A DNA stretch of 64,000 bases from Gyrodactylus bullatarudis. Lineage: Eukaryota; Platyhelminthes; Monogenea; Gyrodactylidea; Gyrodactylidae. Shown here piece by piece: positions 35,183 through 47,600 of this stretch. The DNA lies in contig SSNU01000144.1 in the NCBI GenBank assembly GCA_012064415.1, forward strand, positions 547,084-611,083, in the 5' to 3' direction. Each line of letters opens with the position of its first letter. Position 1 is the stretch's first letter. The notes beneath the pieces are model-generated. The model worked only from the letters and a program-made list of their open reading frames with translations, had not been told where the DNA came from and made no database searches. The position numbers were made by a program, and so were the translations under genes.

Positions 35183-38100
35183 GAATAAATATTTTTTAAT
35201 TTCAAAGATCTAGTTTTTTTTTTTTTTTTTTGCAATGAAAATAGTATTAGAATCATGTTAAGATAATTTCTGTTAAATTTTGTCAAACCACTATATGCCT
35301 ACAAGAGAATTTAGGGAAAATGGGCAATGCACGACTATACATGGGTTTGCAAACGAATTTTCACACATTATTGTTATCAAAATTAAATGTGAAAATTTCA
35401 CGGAAAACTTCGATTGAATAAAAGGTAAAAATTCGTTACATCTCTATCATGCAACTTACCAAAACTGATTGGGTTACATTCACAGGGGATTGAGGAGTGA
35501 AGACTAATTGGGTTGAAACATTACTAGTGTCTATTGTGTATGTGGAACAGGTTGTAAGATGAAAAGTTATTTGCCTGATGAATAGACGCAATTAGCTTTG
35601 AACACATGTCCTTTTTTCCAAGTGAAATACGAACAAGTCAGGTTTTGAGAATAATCTGAAAAAAATAGGAATTTAAATATTTTTTACTTTACTAGGAAAT
35701 ACAAAAACTAATGGGAATAGATAGATGGGATGGACTGGACCCTTTTTGTAATCTGAAAATTAGGGCCTCAAAGAGTTTTAACCCTTTCAATACCAATTCA
35801 ATAAATATAATGAGATTTCTTTCTAAATTTCTCAGTTCGATCTTTCTATGACTCAGATGATCATATGAAAAAATCAAAAATAAATTTGGCATGTTCCATA
35901 TGGCTACATTGATACTGTAGGGTGGTAAAATTGAGTTAGAAGAATGGTTTTTTTTATTCAAAATTCTATCCATTAAAGTGAGTTAGATATTTTTGAGCCA
36001 AACTTTGATATATTATATAATAGTGCACATATTTAATATCTATAAAAAAGCATATTTTAGCTAGTAAAGGCAAAGATTCTAAAAAATTCACCTAATCTTT
36101 TGTGCAGAGCACACAGAATCTTTTAAATTATTCTTGATAATTATCAAGTCATATCAAGATCATATCTTATATAAATTATTAGCAATTTGACCCTTTGATC
36201 TTTAATTTAACATTGAAAGGTAGCAATAATGTTCGATAACAAGGGTGGTGATGCGAAAGTTATTTTAAGGAGTTTTTTTCAGACAATGCATTTCTGGTAC
36301 GAAATTTCATGCTGATTCCGAATCTTGACTTCAGATTCAAATTCGAAGTCCAGAAGCTGAGTTATAGACCCATATTCAAATATGCACAGTTCTCTAGGTC
36401 TCAAGTTGTGAAATTTCTTTTTTATCGGATATTATTGATAACATAGCAACAAAATTAGTATCAATGAAAAGAAGAATAGATAATTATAATTAGATGGGAA
36501 ACTTGTTGAAAAGTGGTCTTTCTTTATTTTTCCAATATGATAGTAGTCTAGTGTAATGAGGCCTTCCTCACAATAAACACTCTATTACCTAATTGTATCA
36601 AGAATAAATGGCTAAAAAAGCTGGGCCAACACAGAGGTGTCTTACTTTTATTTATTAGGGATGGCCTAATGATGATATGTAGTTTTGATATTTGTCTTGA
36701 TTCATTAATAGCCTCGACATTTGATGTTCTATTTCTCTTGGTTTCCAAGGTGTCAGAGGATATATAACAAGGCAGAGTAAAACTACTAGCGTATAACCGA
36801 GGAATTTATTCATTTTCTGCAACCAACGCTTTCTTTTTTGTCTGTTTTCAGGAGCTAAACAAATAGCCAAAAAATTGAAATGGAAATCATGAGAATGCAG
36901 AAAAGATTCTTTAATCTTGCAAACGACGCAATTTTCATCTTAATAACTAACAGTTGCTTCAAATTCACTTGAATATGAATTATAATACTACATAATTGGG
37001 ATTATTATTATTATTAGTAATACCATCCTTGTTTTCCTTACTTGCTTACTATATAGTACACATTAAATTTATAAATACAGAGAGAGAGAGAGGATGAAAA
37101 TAATTATCAGACAACTGCAATATTTGTAGAAGTAATAATTCAAGTCTGGAATTACAGTAACTTGATTTCATAGATGAAACACACACAAGTTAGAAAATAA
37201 TTTTATAATTGCCGAGTTTGTATCAACCTAAAAGTGTTATTAAAAATCTTTTTCCAATAGTGATGAAGAATAAGTTCAGGAAGCTCTGGTTCCAGACTCA
37301 CTAATTAGTTTTTGATGCTAATCTATTGAGTAGAAGGTCATTAAAATTTATCTTCCCTGGGTAAACATTTAATTATTATTACTTTCAAGTAGTCATAGAA
37401 AATTTCGAGGCTTGTGATGGATATTGGTTGACCTAGTTATCATCGAAGGGAGGAAATAATAAATATCTATTCATTGATATTGTTCAAGTAAGGAATAGCG
37501 TGCCATGATCAGTTATTCTTTAAACAATTTATCGGACAAGGGGAGAAAATGAAAATTTACTAACTAGTGTCTCGTCTTTTGCTGCTTTTTTTCTCTCTAA
37601 TTAATTTTCATATTTCTGTTTTCAAAGAATACGCACATATTTCCTTTCGGGAGAAAGTAGAAGAATAACAGGCTTAAAGTGTTTTCATACATGAACAGAC
37701 GATGAAAAAAATTTAATTTTAACAGATTTCAAATGTCGGATAGTTACACGTATTTTCTTAGTACAACTACAATATGTATTGATAGAAAAGACTTTCTCTT
37801 AATTATCAGGATTTAATTTTTATGAATGTTAGTAGAAGAAAAAGCAGAATTGTGATTGGTCATTTGAAAGAAAATTCGAATGTAATACGAAAAAGAATTT
37901 CATTCGAAAGTATTCATTCCCAATGAATTATTGTAAGGTGACTTCTACTTAGAATGATTGGTCAAATTTGTAGAAATAGAAATTGAATAAAAAGAAACTC
38001 ACTTGAAAAATATAGTCAAGAGTATTTTGAACCGTAAGGAATCGGCGAAGATTGTACCAAAAGTCATAGGATGGTTCGATTAGAGGATGGCTTCTTCTCA

Positions 38101-40122
38101 TGCATACAAGGGGAACTTTAAAAACTTAAAAAAATACACACTACAAGTAGCGAGCTATGATTGGTCAATATTCTAGTACCATGTGCGTCAATGTACCTGT
38201 GTCTAACTCTAATTCACATTGATGCATATGACTAATTTCGTAATTGCATTTATTTTGGTAATGTGTGTATGACAATGATTGTTTGAATGAATTAAATTTG
38301 TACCTTAATAGGCTTGTGTCTTCATTTGGTTCGTTAATTGCATATGGAATCCATATTATGGATTTTTGTTTATTCAAAAATCAAACGATAGATCACTCTA
38401 TACCACTTGAGAGTCAAACTTTTTCCTTATTATGTAATAAATAATAAATACGGATTATTATTTGGCATAATGATCTTGTGATACAAAAGGTGTAATGCCA
38501 TGTGATTTGTTTTAATCTAGTTTTGAAATATTACTACTAAATGTCTACCCTGTTAATTTCTATAGAGTGGGATATTCTTTTAATTGAAATCAGCGGGAAT
38601 GGAATTTGAGACAGAATCGATTAATAGGCAAAGAATTTTTCCATCATTCGGAGAAATATTTTCTCGACGAGTTAAAGAATATAAGTATTTCAGATCGAAA
38701 AAAGGGTAGTTTTCCTGATTTGAATCAAGGAATATCAGAAATCAGGAGAAAAGTTCTATGGTTCTGTAGATGAATATTTGAGAGTTGAGGGCCATTGTCA
38801 ATTCTTGCAAAACATTTTACGTACTTATCAAATGCTGTTAAATAGTGCAAAGTAAATTATCTGCGAGAATAAGACGTATTAATGTGTTCGTAGTCTCAAG
38901 ACTAATCAAATGATTTGTAAAATTTGTAACATGAAAGTCTTAAAGCTGCCAACTACATCATTTTGATACCTGGAAATGAGTTCAACTTGAAATTAACTTA
39001 ATTTAATAATTTTTAAAAATCCAAGATTTGCGAATAAATTCAAAATTTTTATGTGAAAAAGAGTGCGAAATTTGAATTGGTTGTAGATTTTTTAAATCTC
39101 AAAAAGATCAATTTTCAGAACATAAATTTATTTTAAGACTTCAATGATCTTGGATAAATAGGAAAAATCCATCAAATAAGATTTTTATTTGAAATAATTA
39201 GCAGTTATGTGTATCTGATACAAAGTTTGCGATAATTTTTACAATCTGCGGGATTTTCTGGTTTTTAAAAACCTTAAAATTTAATTGGAATCTATGTCTG
39301 AGAGGGTGCAGGGTAGTCAATAGTATAGTAAAACCTCTTGAGAAGCGTAGATGATAACAACGGTCAGGAGGAGGGGTAATCTTGTGGTAAAGTGCTACAG
39401 AAAAGGCAATCCTTCTCATCCAAATAGGGTAGAGATTTGATCTGTTAAGTAGTTCTTTTGAGTTCGAATATGGTTCAAAACAAGATCAGATACTGGAGAG
39501 TTTCAGTCGTATTAATTGTCCCAGCTGGTAGATTACATAACAACGAAGCTTTGTAGTCAAGAGTTTCTAGCCAGAGTTTTTATAGGAAGAGAATGTTGCC
39601 ACCTAAGCATTTGTCAATTCTTGAATAAGGAATTTGGGATCAAATAGCGAGTAATAACCTGATGCCATTTCATGGAAGGAATCATAAACATCCTATTCAA
39701 AGAGTTTTCACATTTCCTTACTAAATGAATGAAAATACCTGTGTGGATGAATAAGGCATATTTAAGCTTTTGAGATCTTATCATCATACAGGTCGATCAT
39801 TTGTCGATTCATAATGCTAGCATAATTTATACCTTAAGAGGTATTGATTGCTAAAACACTATTTCGGATCTGTACAAGGTACAATGAATTAAATGTACAT
39901 TGTACATTTTCACGTTAGTCATCATTTAGAAATGCTTTACCCTAATCCAAGATATTCACATGATAAATAAGGGTTTGTGTGAATGATCAATTCGGTTAGT
40001 TTCAATGTTGGTTTAATAAATCCTTTGAGAAATGACAGTTCTGTATCTATTTTGTGAAAATTTATTCCCACACCTCAAGAGATAAACCTAATTGACATGA
40101 AGGTATTATATATTTTGAAAAT
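35183..40122. other. Gene-poor intergenic DNA
   Basis: Apart from the small membrane-peptide ORF at 36655-36813, no coding frame is convincing. A second GTACATTGTACA palindromic motif occurs at about 39894-39908, resembling the one at 33929-33948. Around 39430 there is a B-box-like 'gatcaaatctctacc' on the minus strand, probably a fragment of the SINE family described at 46295. Confidence 0.45.
36655..36813 (-). CDS. Possible small single-pass membrane protein, 52 aa
   Basis: The minus-strand frame from the ATG at 36813 predicts 52 residues: a short basic start, a strong hydrophobic helix (FLGYTLVVLLCLVIYPL, about residues 4-20), then a hydrophilic charged tail with HQMSRLLMNQDKYQNYI. The open frame extends upstream to a pyrimidine-rich 'ttttttggctatttgtttag', a fair acceptor, giving a basic PENRQKRKRWLQK lead. 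It may therefore be the last exon of a small membrane protein. The topology resembles small inner-mitochondrial assembly factors, but no family is recognised. Isolation in a gene-poor region makes a chance ORF quite possible. Confidence 0.25.
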   Translation of the reverse strand: MNKFLGYTLVVLLCLVIYPLTPWKPREIEHQMSRLLMNQDKYQNYISSLGHP

Positions 40123-40617
40123 ACTCAATATTTTTCTCCAGATTCACAGAAAAAAATAAATTTTTGAATTCTAAAATGGAATGAGCTAATAAGATGTGGG
40201 TATTCGAAAAAATTCCATCTGACCAAAATTAGCCCGTTTTTTGAATCTCGAAAATGTACCAAATTTCCACTTTTTCGTCTTTTTAGCTCAAAATTTTTAT
40301 CGATTTCGATGATTTGAAGCAGTTGATATTTGGGATCAATATTGAACGAAGAATTCGAATTCACCTGCAGAAGTTCACTGAAGTTCGTCATTACTGTGGG
40401 AAATCGAACCATTTGAATTTTTCGATTATCACAAATTATCCAAAATCTGGAAGTTTAACTTTTTCTCAGAAACAGTAAGATCTTCGCTACCTCTATGGCC
40501 AAATTAGAATCCTTTGTCTAATGTTTATTTCAAATATCATCACTTGACTGCTTCAAATCATCGAAATCGAATTCAAAAAATTATTATTTTCTGTGAATCC
40601 GGAGAAAAATATTGAGT
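40123..40617. repeat. Fold-back element, about 495 bp
   Basis: The left end (40123-40171, 'actcaatatttttctccaga...') is the reverse complement of 40569-40617, with a few mismatches. Inner segments pair as well: 'atcgatttcgatgatttgaa' at about 40300 with its complement at about 40540. The whole unit would fold into a long hairpin. The inner block 'tttttagctcaaaatttt' plus 'tcgatttc' is shared with copies near 45030, 47280 and 47540, so this is a dispersed family. Confidence 0.8.
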
Positions 40618-43600
40618 TGTTTGTAAAAATAGTAAATTCTCAAACTCATATCAACTAGCTTTAGATGAATAGAGTGTAATGGATCTCCTCAGCGCTCATC
40701 AAGAAACTTGCAGCCGGTTGTGAAATCCATTAGCCACTCAAATAGGTAATTATGAAAGATTAAGTAGTTAAAGTTCAGGCGATTGCACATTTGAATTCTA
40801 CGGGTATGATTATTCGATCTATGACCTGGGGAATTTGATTTTCAAAAAAACGCTTGAATTTTTGGAAAAAATCAAGGGTTAATTACAAAAAGTCTAAGGG
40901 TAAAAGTCCTATTTTACAATTGGTCTAAGTCGTTTTTACAAAAAGTCTAAGATCTATTCGGTGTATTATCAAATGGTCAAAGTCTGTTTACAGAAAGTAT
41001 AAGTGATATATGCGGGTATTATCAATTGGCATAAGTTTTTTGACGCCAAGTCTAAGTTTAGAAAATGAAAGTTTTAAGGTAAAAATAGTAAATAAGATTT
41101 ATTTTGGCTACTGTTAGCATCCTTCCCTATTTCAAAATGCATTGGTACCTCCACTTAGAGCACACCCATTTTTAATTTATTCTTATAATCATCATACCTA
41201 CAAGTAGCATCGTGACACAATAAATATTTAGAAGTGGTTTTCTGACAAAATTATCTGAAGAGATTTTTCGTCTCAGAAAGGTAATTTTTGCTAAAATTAA
41301 CCTGCATAAGATTCGCTCTCTAAATTTAGATTTTACGTGAAATTACTTCATTTTAACATACTGTATTAACAAACTTTTACATATTGCACACAAAATTATG
41401 TCTTGAACACCATTCAATAGAGAATTTAAATTCAATGTTCTATCTCAACATTGACAACAATTTGAAAAATGAAAGGATGCTATCAGGAGCCGGAGTAAAT
41501 TTGATTTACACTTTTTCATATTGTAAACTTTGACTTGGCGTCAAAAATCTTATGCCAATCGATAAATATTTTATGCAAACCCAAAAATCAACTTTCTTTG
41601 AATTAATATAGCACTAGTTTGACGAATGATAGAGCTGAGATTTTTTGCGTATTCCAGGAGATTTCCTATTGAATGGATGGTAAAAGAAGTATTTTCTTAG
41701 GCTTAGATGTATAATAGGGATAACTTTTTATATACAACTTTTTAAGAACATTGTATAATGATAATAATAATGAATTGCAAAAATGGTATGACCAGGGGTG
41801 TGAGTCATAAAAGGTACAGTGGAACTTTAAGAGTTTTAACTGTGATGTTGTTAGATTGGAAAAAAATTTAACTAAGACATATTTGATTCTTGGAGAGCAA
41901 AAGTAGATTTAATCGAAATCAATCTTTTCAGTAACGTTTCGATGAAATTACTGATATTAATATACAAGATTTTTGCATTGTTCAGCGAGAATTGTACCAT
42001 GTGTAAGATTACGTATTTCTGCTAGCTCTAAAGGAACAAATGAAAATGTCGGGAAAAAGTAGGCATAACATACCATCTGTAGATTTTTAAAATTTTTTCC
42101 TATCGTAGGTACGAGCAAGTTTGAAGGTTTAAAAAAATGTTCAGCAGAAATGATAATACAGATTCGCTGTCTTATTAGTTCTTGATTAGGATCTAGAAGA
42201 AATTAATTTCTTCAATTTCTTTCATGAATAGTATGTTAAATGATATTTTCGATTCTCATAAGACAAGGGGTTCTTCAAGGAACTGTTCTTGGAGTAGATT
42301 TTGCAGCAACAGGTTGGCTTGCCTCCTTAATAAAGGAGAGACATCTAAACCTCTGTTTTTAGATTCTCCAGTTTCTTTCCGTTATTACAATTTGACAAAT
42401 TCAACTCTATCAACATCATTTTGAAGATTCTATTCTATAAACCTCATAACTTGATATTCAGCCTAAATTTTTCAAAGTTTTTCCATTTGAAATTACAGAT
42501 TTGATAAACTCCTAAGGATAGACGAATAAAAAGGTTTGGTATGAATAAATCATGGCCTAGTTATTTATCGAAAATTTTATTTTTCAGATTATTCCTCTCA
42601 TTCAGCATTTGGTATGGGAGATAAGTTGATTGATTTTCATATTCTATGAAAAACAACACATTCAAAAAAGGAACATGTGGACACAATTATCTCGTCTCTG
42701 ATTCAGTCTAAGTTCTATAAGTATCGTTAGAAGAAGAGTGATTTATTTAACAAATTTATAGAATGGAAAATATAGCATATGACTCTTTTGAGGGAGATTA
42801 CACGATAGGTATGAAAAGAAGAAGGAAGATATATATAGAAGGGTATGAAATGGAATGTAACAAATTTTACATCCTGACTGAATTAACCGTTTCAATATCA
42901 GATAAAAAGGAATCCAATCAGTTAATCTACTTCGAATCTACTTCCCTCTTTTTTGGTAATCTTTAGACCTAAGTTGGATCAAATTTTTTAAAATTTAGAT
43001 TATTAGGAAAACTAACGTTTCAAGATATAATAGAATCTGGAATATTCAATTTTAGCTTTATCTCGGGTATTTCCATAATTTTCACAGGTCTGATAGATTT
43101 TGATCCAAAGATTTGATCGAACTTTTATTAATCTCAGGACCTTAGTGACATTATTATTAATAATTACCAGAGCACATCAAATGACTTATCAAAATTTGGT
43201 CAAAAAGTGAATTTTTCAGAAAAGAAAAATTTGATTAAAAAATACTCAATTCTTATTGGCTTAGAGCGATCAATCAATAATTGAAGGGCAATTTACCCCC
43301 CTAAAAGTCAAATATAAAGCAAGAACAGTCACAAATTAATTCAAATTGTTTCACTTTTGGGAGATTTTCCTTGTATTAAATCTTTTAGTCGTTCAAATCC
43401 AATTACGATGATCGAAATTACGTAGAATCTGAAAAAATCATGCATTTTTAGTCAATTTGGTAATTCAATAATCTTAGCCTAAGATATTCGCTAATTACTT
43501 GTCACAAATTTTAAGGGTAATTATAACTGATTAGCTTAATTTCCTTATCAACTCAGAAGGGATACTTTACTTGTTGTCTTCAAAACAAAATCGCCGTGGA

Positions 43601-44744
43601 CTGATACTTTAGTTTTAACCCAATAAGTGAAGCTAGCGAGATTAAGGTTGCCTAGAATATGTAAGCCATCATGATCATCATGGATTTGAGATTCACAACA
43701 AGATTACGAATGTAAATTTATGAGATAAACACAGGGAGTTCAGATCGTAATATATAACAATGAGAGGCCCTATGTAATTCTAATGCTATATTCTAGTTAT
43801 GGATAAGGAAATGGGCTACACTATGGAAATTTATGTTTCTGACACAACGGACGATTATTCATCGAAAAAAAGCAGAAAACAGAGTTAATTGCTATTAATC
43901 AGCATTCTTCCGGAAAGCTTTCAAAGAGTCGTCATTATACCTTGTAAGTTTAAACTTTAAAAAACCATATTTCATTTGAAAATGTTCGTATGAGGCGTGG
44001 AAATTTGCCTGCGTTTACGTTGATAATTTGATTAGTTGTCTCTAGTTTATTTCCTAATACAATACATTTGTAAGGATGATGATAAATACATTTTTTTCTT
44101 GGTCTAATTTATAGTCTAAAACTCTCTCTTGTATAGATGATAATAATGTTTAGATGGAGAAATAATCAAAACGGCGTGATAATTGAATATATCATCATTA
44201 TAAATTTTTTCGATAAATATCATACAAAAATAGTAATAGAATTCATATAGCATAACAATATACATACAATTTTCAAATGTAGAATTCCCCTTATCTCCAC
44301 TGATCTCTATCTCTCTCTCCCATCCCCACCCCCCAAAACCCTTCCCAATAAACAAGGCATACATACACACTTGATTTTTTCAACTAGTCAAGAGTTTCAA
44401 GATAATTATCACACTCATGTTCGAGATCTCGTGCTTCTGCTACAAAAAGGTCTCCCGAGTAGAGAGAGCTGAAGGCCTTTGAAAATATTTAACATTATGT
44501 ATAATTTTGCATTGGATTATTTTGCTATTTGAAATGAAAATATATTTCATTCGAGGCTAGACAAGAAGCAACTTTGAATTTCATTTTTGGGTGGCTTTTT
44601 TCCTTGTACATTTTTTATTTCTCATGCATAAATCAACCCAATGAGTTTTACTAAAGCTAGTTGAAATGAAGATGAGAATTTACTATTTCTACAAAAGACT
44701 CAATTTCCACGATTATACTATGGAACTTTATCAAATATATCTTT
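40618..44744. other. Gene-poor intergenic DNA
   Basis: No supportable gene. Scattered short fragments share words with the fold-back families nearby. The segment around 40905-41050 contains three spaced versions of 'caaaaagtctaag' (40888, 40938, 40997), suggesting a degenerate minisatellite. Confidence 0.4.
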
Positions 44745-44902
44745 GTTGGTTTCTGAACTCATGAGGAAGGCTAGAGAAAACAGACGTATATTTTAGTGAT
44801 AAACTCTTCAGACTCTACCCCGGTTAACGGTGAATATTATTACATATTCTGAATATAAACGTCTGTTTTCTCTAACCTTCCTCGTGAGTTCAAAAACCAA
44901 AC
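44745..44902. repeat. Hairpin with about 50-bp arms
   Basis: Positions 44745-44794 and 44851-44902 are imperfect reverse complements, centred on 'gagaaaacagacgtatat' and 'atataaacgtctgttttctc', with a spacer of about 55 bp. The size suits a non-autonomous MITE-like element or a structured transcript. No terminal duplication was recognised. Confidence 0.8.
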
Positions 44903-44959
44903 AAAACTCTGTATATTTCTCCGGATTGCCAGAAAAATATTTATTTCGCAAACTTAATA

Positions 44960-45150
44960 AAGAATTGTTAAAATAAAAAATATTAGACTATAAAAATTTC
45001 GAATTTCGACAAAGGGGCCAAATCTCCTCTTTTTCAACCTTTGAGCTAAATTTTTTAATCGATTTCAAAAATATAAAACAATTAAATGTTGATTTTCATG
45101 ATCACCCAGAGTTCATTTTTGCCGAAAGAAAGTTGATAGAAATTCGTTAT
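44960..45150. repeat. Single arm of the 40123-type fold-back family
   Basis: The order of words 'ctctttttcaacctttgagct', 'tttttaatcgatttc' and 'aatgttgattt' matches the inner arm of the element at 40123-40617 and the one at 47255. No second arm was found, so this is likely a truncated copy. Confidence 0.5.
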
Positions 45151-45503
45151 TATTGGTTATAATACTGCAAGTGTCAATTTCCCTATTTATTCATTGATAA
45201 AATTCAATTAGAAATAACGAATAAAAAGAAATTTAACTATGATTCGCTAACTTTTGTTTGAAAACATGGTTCACAAATTGAGAAATTCGGAGTTTTTATT
45301 CTTGACTGGAAAAGCAATCTGTATTGAATCTAATGAAATTGGGATCATTTTGCATCGGGTTAAAACTAGCTCAGGGCAATCATCTTGTTTGATTTGTTTG
45401 GCTACTGAAAGTAAGAGAGAGAATATTAAGACTTCAGTTGAGCAATAATTTTATTGTTTGAAAGGTGTTGATTAACCTCTGATTTTATCTGAAGAATAGA
45501 AGA

Positions 45504-45889
45504 ATTCATAAAGAAAGGCGATGCCAGGTTTGTTAAAAGAATTGCGCTTTATTTCGTGACATACTCATCAGCTTTTACATGCCAGATTTATATTCTAAAG
45601 ACCGTATACAAATGTACAAAGAACCAGTATACATACGCAGTGCGTATTATGCACATGGTAACTCTCCCACCACCAAATGTACTCGCATAATACCAACACC
45701 AAGAAAACTACAAAGAAGCATACACGCACTCACCTCTGAGGAGGTGAACAAAAAGAAGGGCCAATCAGATCAATTTTCATCATTTCTTGTAATTTTTGTA
45801 TACAAATCTGGCATGTAAAAGCTGATGAGTATGCCACGAAATAAAACGCTATTCTTTTAACAAACCTGGCATCGTCTTTCTTTATGAAT
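45504..45889. mobile_element. Fold-back / MITE-like element with 90-bp arms
   Basis: Arms 45504-45594 and about 45800-45889 are near-perfect reverse complements. Both include 'catactcatcagcttttaca', 'tgccagattt', the 'cgctttatttcgtg' word and 'gccaggtttgttaaaagaat'. The roughly 205-bp centre is less AT-rich than its surroundings and has no coding frame of note. Non-autonomous DNA elements have this layout. A partial copy lies in a collagen intron (22060-22275). The 'actcatcag...acatg.ca' end motif is shared with the hairpin at 49726 and a fragment near 60885. Confidence 0.85.
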
Positions 45890-46294
45890 AATTTTATAGT
45901 TAGAACCAGAATCAATCGGAATAATAACAGCAACCTTCTAACCTTTAGTCAAGTACCTTTTGTCAGTGGATATTCCGATCGAGTAAATCTGTAGTCTTGA
46001 TAAAAAAGATTTTGTATTTTCTGTAAAATTAGTTCTGGTTTAATAACAGAAAAAGATGACATAAGCAAACCTTGAAAAAAACAGTGGTGAAACAGTCTGA
46101 AATTCATGTTAACGACCAGGTTAGAGCACTGCTTCTCTTCTGAAGGATTTTTCTAACTCACAGATGTGTGTTTAATTCTTATAGGTAAACTTAAATATAA
46201 ATTTTAAAAAAGCTCAAATATTTGTGGATTCCAAGTCAGATTAAAAAGATAAATATATTGCTAAAATATTGATCAGAAACCCAATTCTTGTCGG

Positions 46295-46500
46295 CTTGGC
46301 GCAGGTGGTATAGGGTCCAGACGTACGAAGTTCAAATCTCTGCCCGTTTGAATTTTGAAACTAGCTTTCAGAAAAATTCCGACTCCTAGAAAAAAATGTC
46401 GAGTTCTGTTCAAGTTTTAAAAATTACCGAATGTTAAGTTAATTGGTGAATTTCGCTAGTTTTTCGAAGAAAAGCGTTGCTCTAGACCAGGTGTGTTCAT
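46295..46500 (+). repeat. tRNA-derived SINE-like fragment
   Basis: 'TGGCGCAGGTGGTATAGGG' fits a pol III A box (with the D-arm GGTAT word) and 'GAAGTTCAAATCTCTGCCCG', about 30 bp later, fits a B box (GGTTCRANYCC) followed by the T-arm. No anticodon stem or CCA-ready acceptor pairing is evident, so it is not a functional tRNA. The downstream part (46449-46493) recurs inverted at 34437-34488, as expected for a SINE body. Confidence 0.55.
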
Positions 46501-47254
46501 TATCAACTTTTTTTCAATGTTCTTGAGTTTGTAAGCTATGCTGGAGTGATTAAAAGAAAAAGTCAAAATTATTAAGCTTCTCAAGGAGCGAGAAATATGC
46601 TAAATCAGGAGAATTTAGCCAAATTGTTTGGGATAAAAATAGGAAATTTCCACCCCTTAAAAAAGACATATTTTATCTTGTTTTTAGAAATATTTTCTAC
46701 CATTGTACTTTTTAAATGTATAATAGGGGGAGAGAAATGGGAAAAAGAGATAATTTCAGTTTATCATTTTATTGCATTGCACAAGAGAATGGAGAGAAAC
46801 ATAGAGAATGAGAGGGAGAGAGACTGGGGGAATTTTCGATGTAAATAGAAATTGACTTGAATCAAAAAAAAGAGAGAGGGGGAAATTCAACTCTCTTGCT
46901 GCAGTATTAATTAATCAGGAATTATCAAGGAAATCCAAAGGGGAAAGTAAATTGTAGCTACTACACTTTTATCAGAATTTGGTTTTTGCCTTGAATATAT
47001 TATGCAGAATAATTATAATTAGTTAGAGTTTAACTTGGTTGAATTCAGTTGGAGAAGGCGTAGAGCTAGCTAGTTGATATGAAGAATCTTCATTGAAGAT
47101 GGAAATTTAATACTTTTATTAAGACTCAATTCTTCCTCTCCCGATGACCTAGAAGATATATATCTTCAATATGTTGAAACATTATTAGTGATATTAGCCT
47201 GCTAAATCTCCAATCTGGCTGAAATTAGGCGATTTCTTAAAATTTAAAAATGCA
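46501..47254. other. Intergenic DNA without recognised features
   Basis: AT-rich with purine tracts (GAGA-rich around 46730-46885). No gene or structured repeat was identified. Confidence 0.4.
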
Positions 47255-47600
47255 TTAAATTTACTCTTTTTCAACTTTTGAGCTCGAAATGTTCATTGAT
47301 TTCGAAGATCAATAAAATGCTGATATTTGGGATCATTATTTGACAGAAGATTCGAATTCGGTCGCTTAGATTCAAAGAAATTCAGCCTTTTAGAAATTTT
47401 TTGTTGTTCTCCGTCGTGATGATCGGAAAATTCAGATGATTCGATTTCCCATGATGATGACACAATTCTTTAAACTTTAATGAAAAGTTTGTCTCATTTT
47501 AATTTGAAATGTCTGCGTTTATTGCTTCAAATGTCCGAGATCAACAAAAACTTTGAGCTCAAAAGTACAAAAAGTACTAAATTTTAGCTAATGGTTTTTT
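47255..47600. repeat. Fold-back copy related to 40123-40617
   Basis: The left segment ('ctctttttcaacttttgagct', 'cattgatttcgaaga', 'gctgatatttgggatc') matches the family at 40296-40345. The right segment near 47515-47585 carries the complementary words 'attgcttcaaatg' and 'aactttgagctcaaaagt'. The two halves form a decayed hairpin. Confidence 0.6.

Noticed and set aside
26400..36000. A second, head-to-head type IV collagen gene as in many animals
   Set aside because: No Gly-X-Y coding, 7S or NC1 sequence was found on either strand upstream of the gene in this window.
36655..36813. Signal-peptide exon of the collagen IV gene
   Set aside because: It has a hydrophobic start but no usable donor before its stop; the exons at 26127-26185 and 25638-25662 give a complete in-frame signal peptide close to a TATA box.
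44116..44370. 84-codon minus ORF with GKGFGGWGWEREIE start
   Set aside because: Low complexity, overlaps (CT)n and C-rich tracts, no neighbours or splice context; probably chance.
46295..46350. Functional tRNA gene
   Set aside because: A and B boxes are present but there is no anticodon stem-loop or matching acceptor stem.
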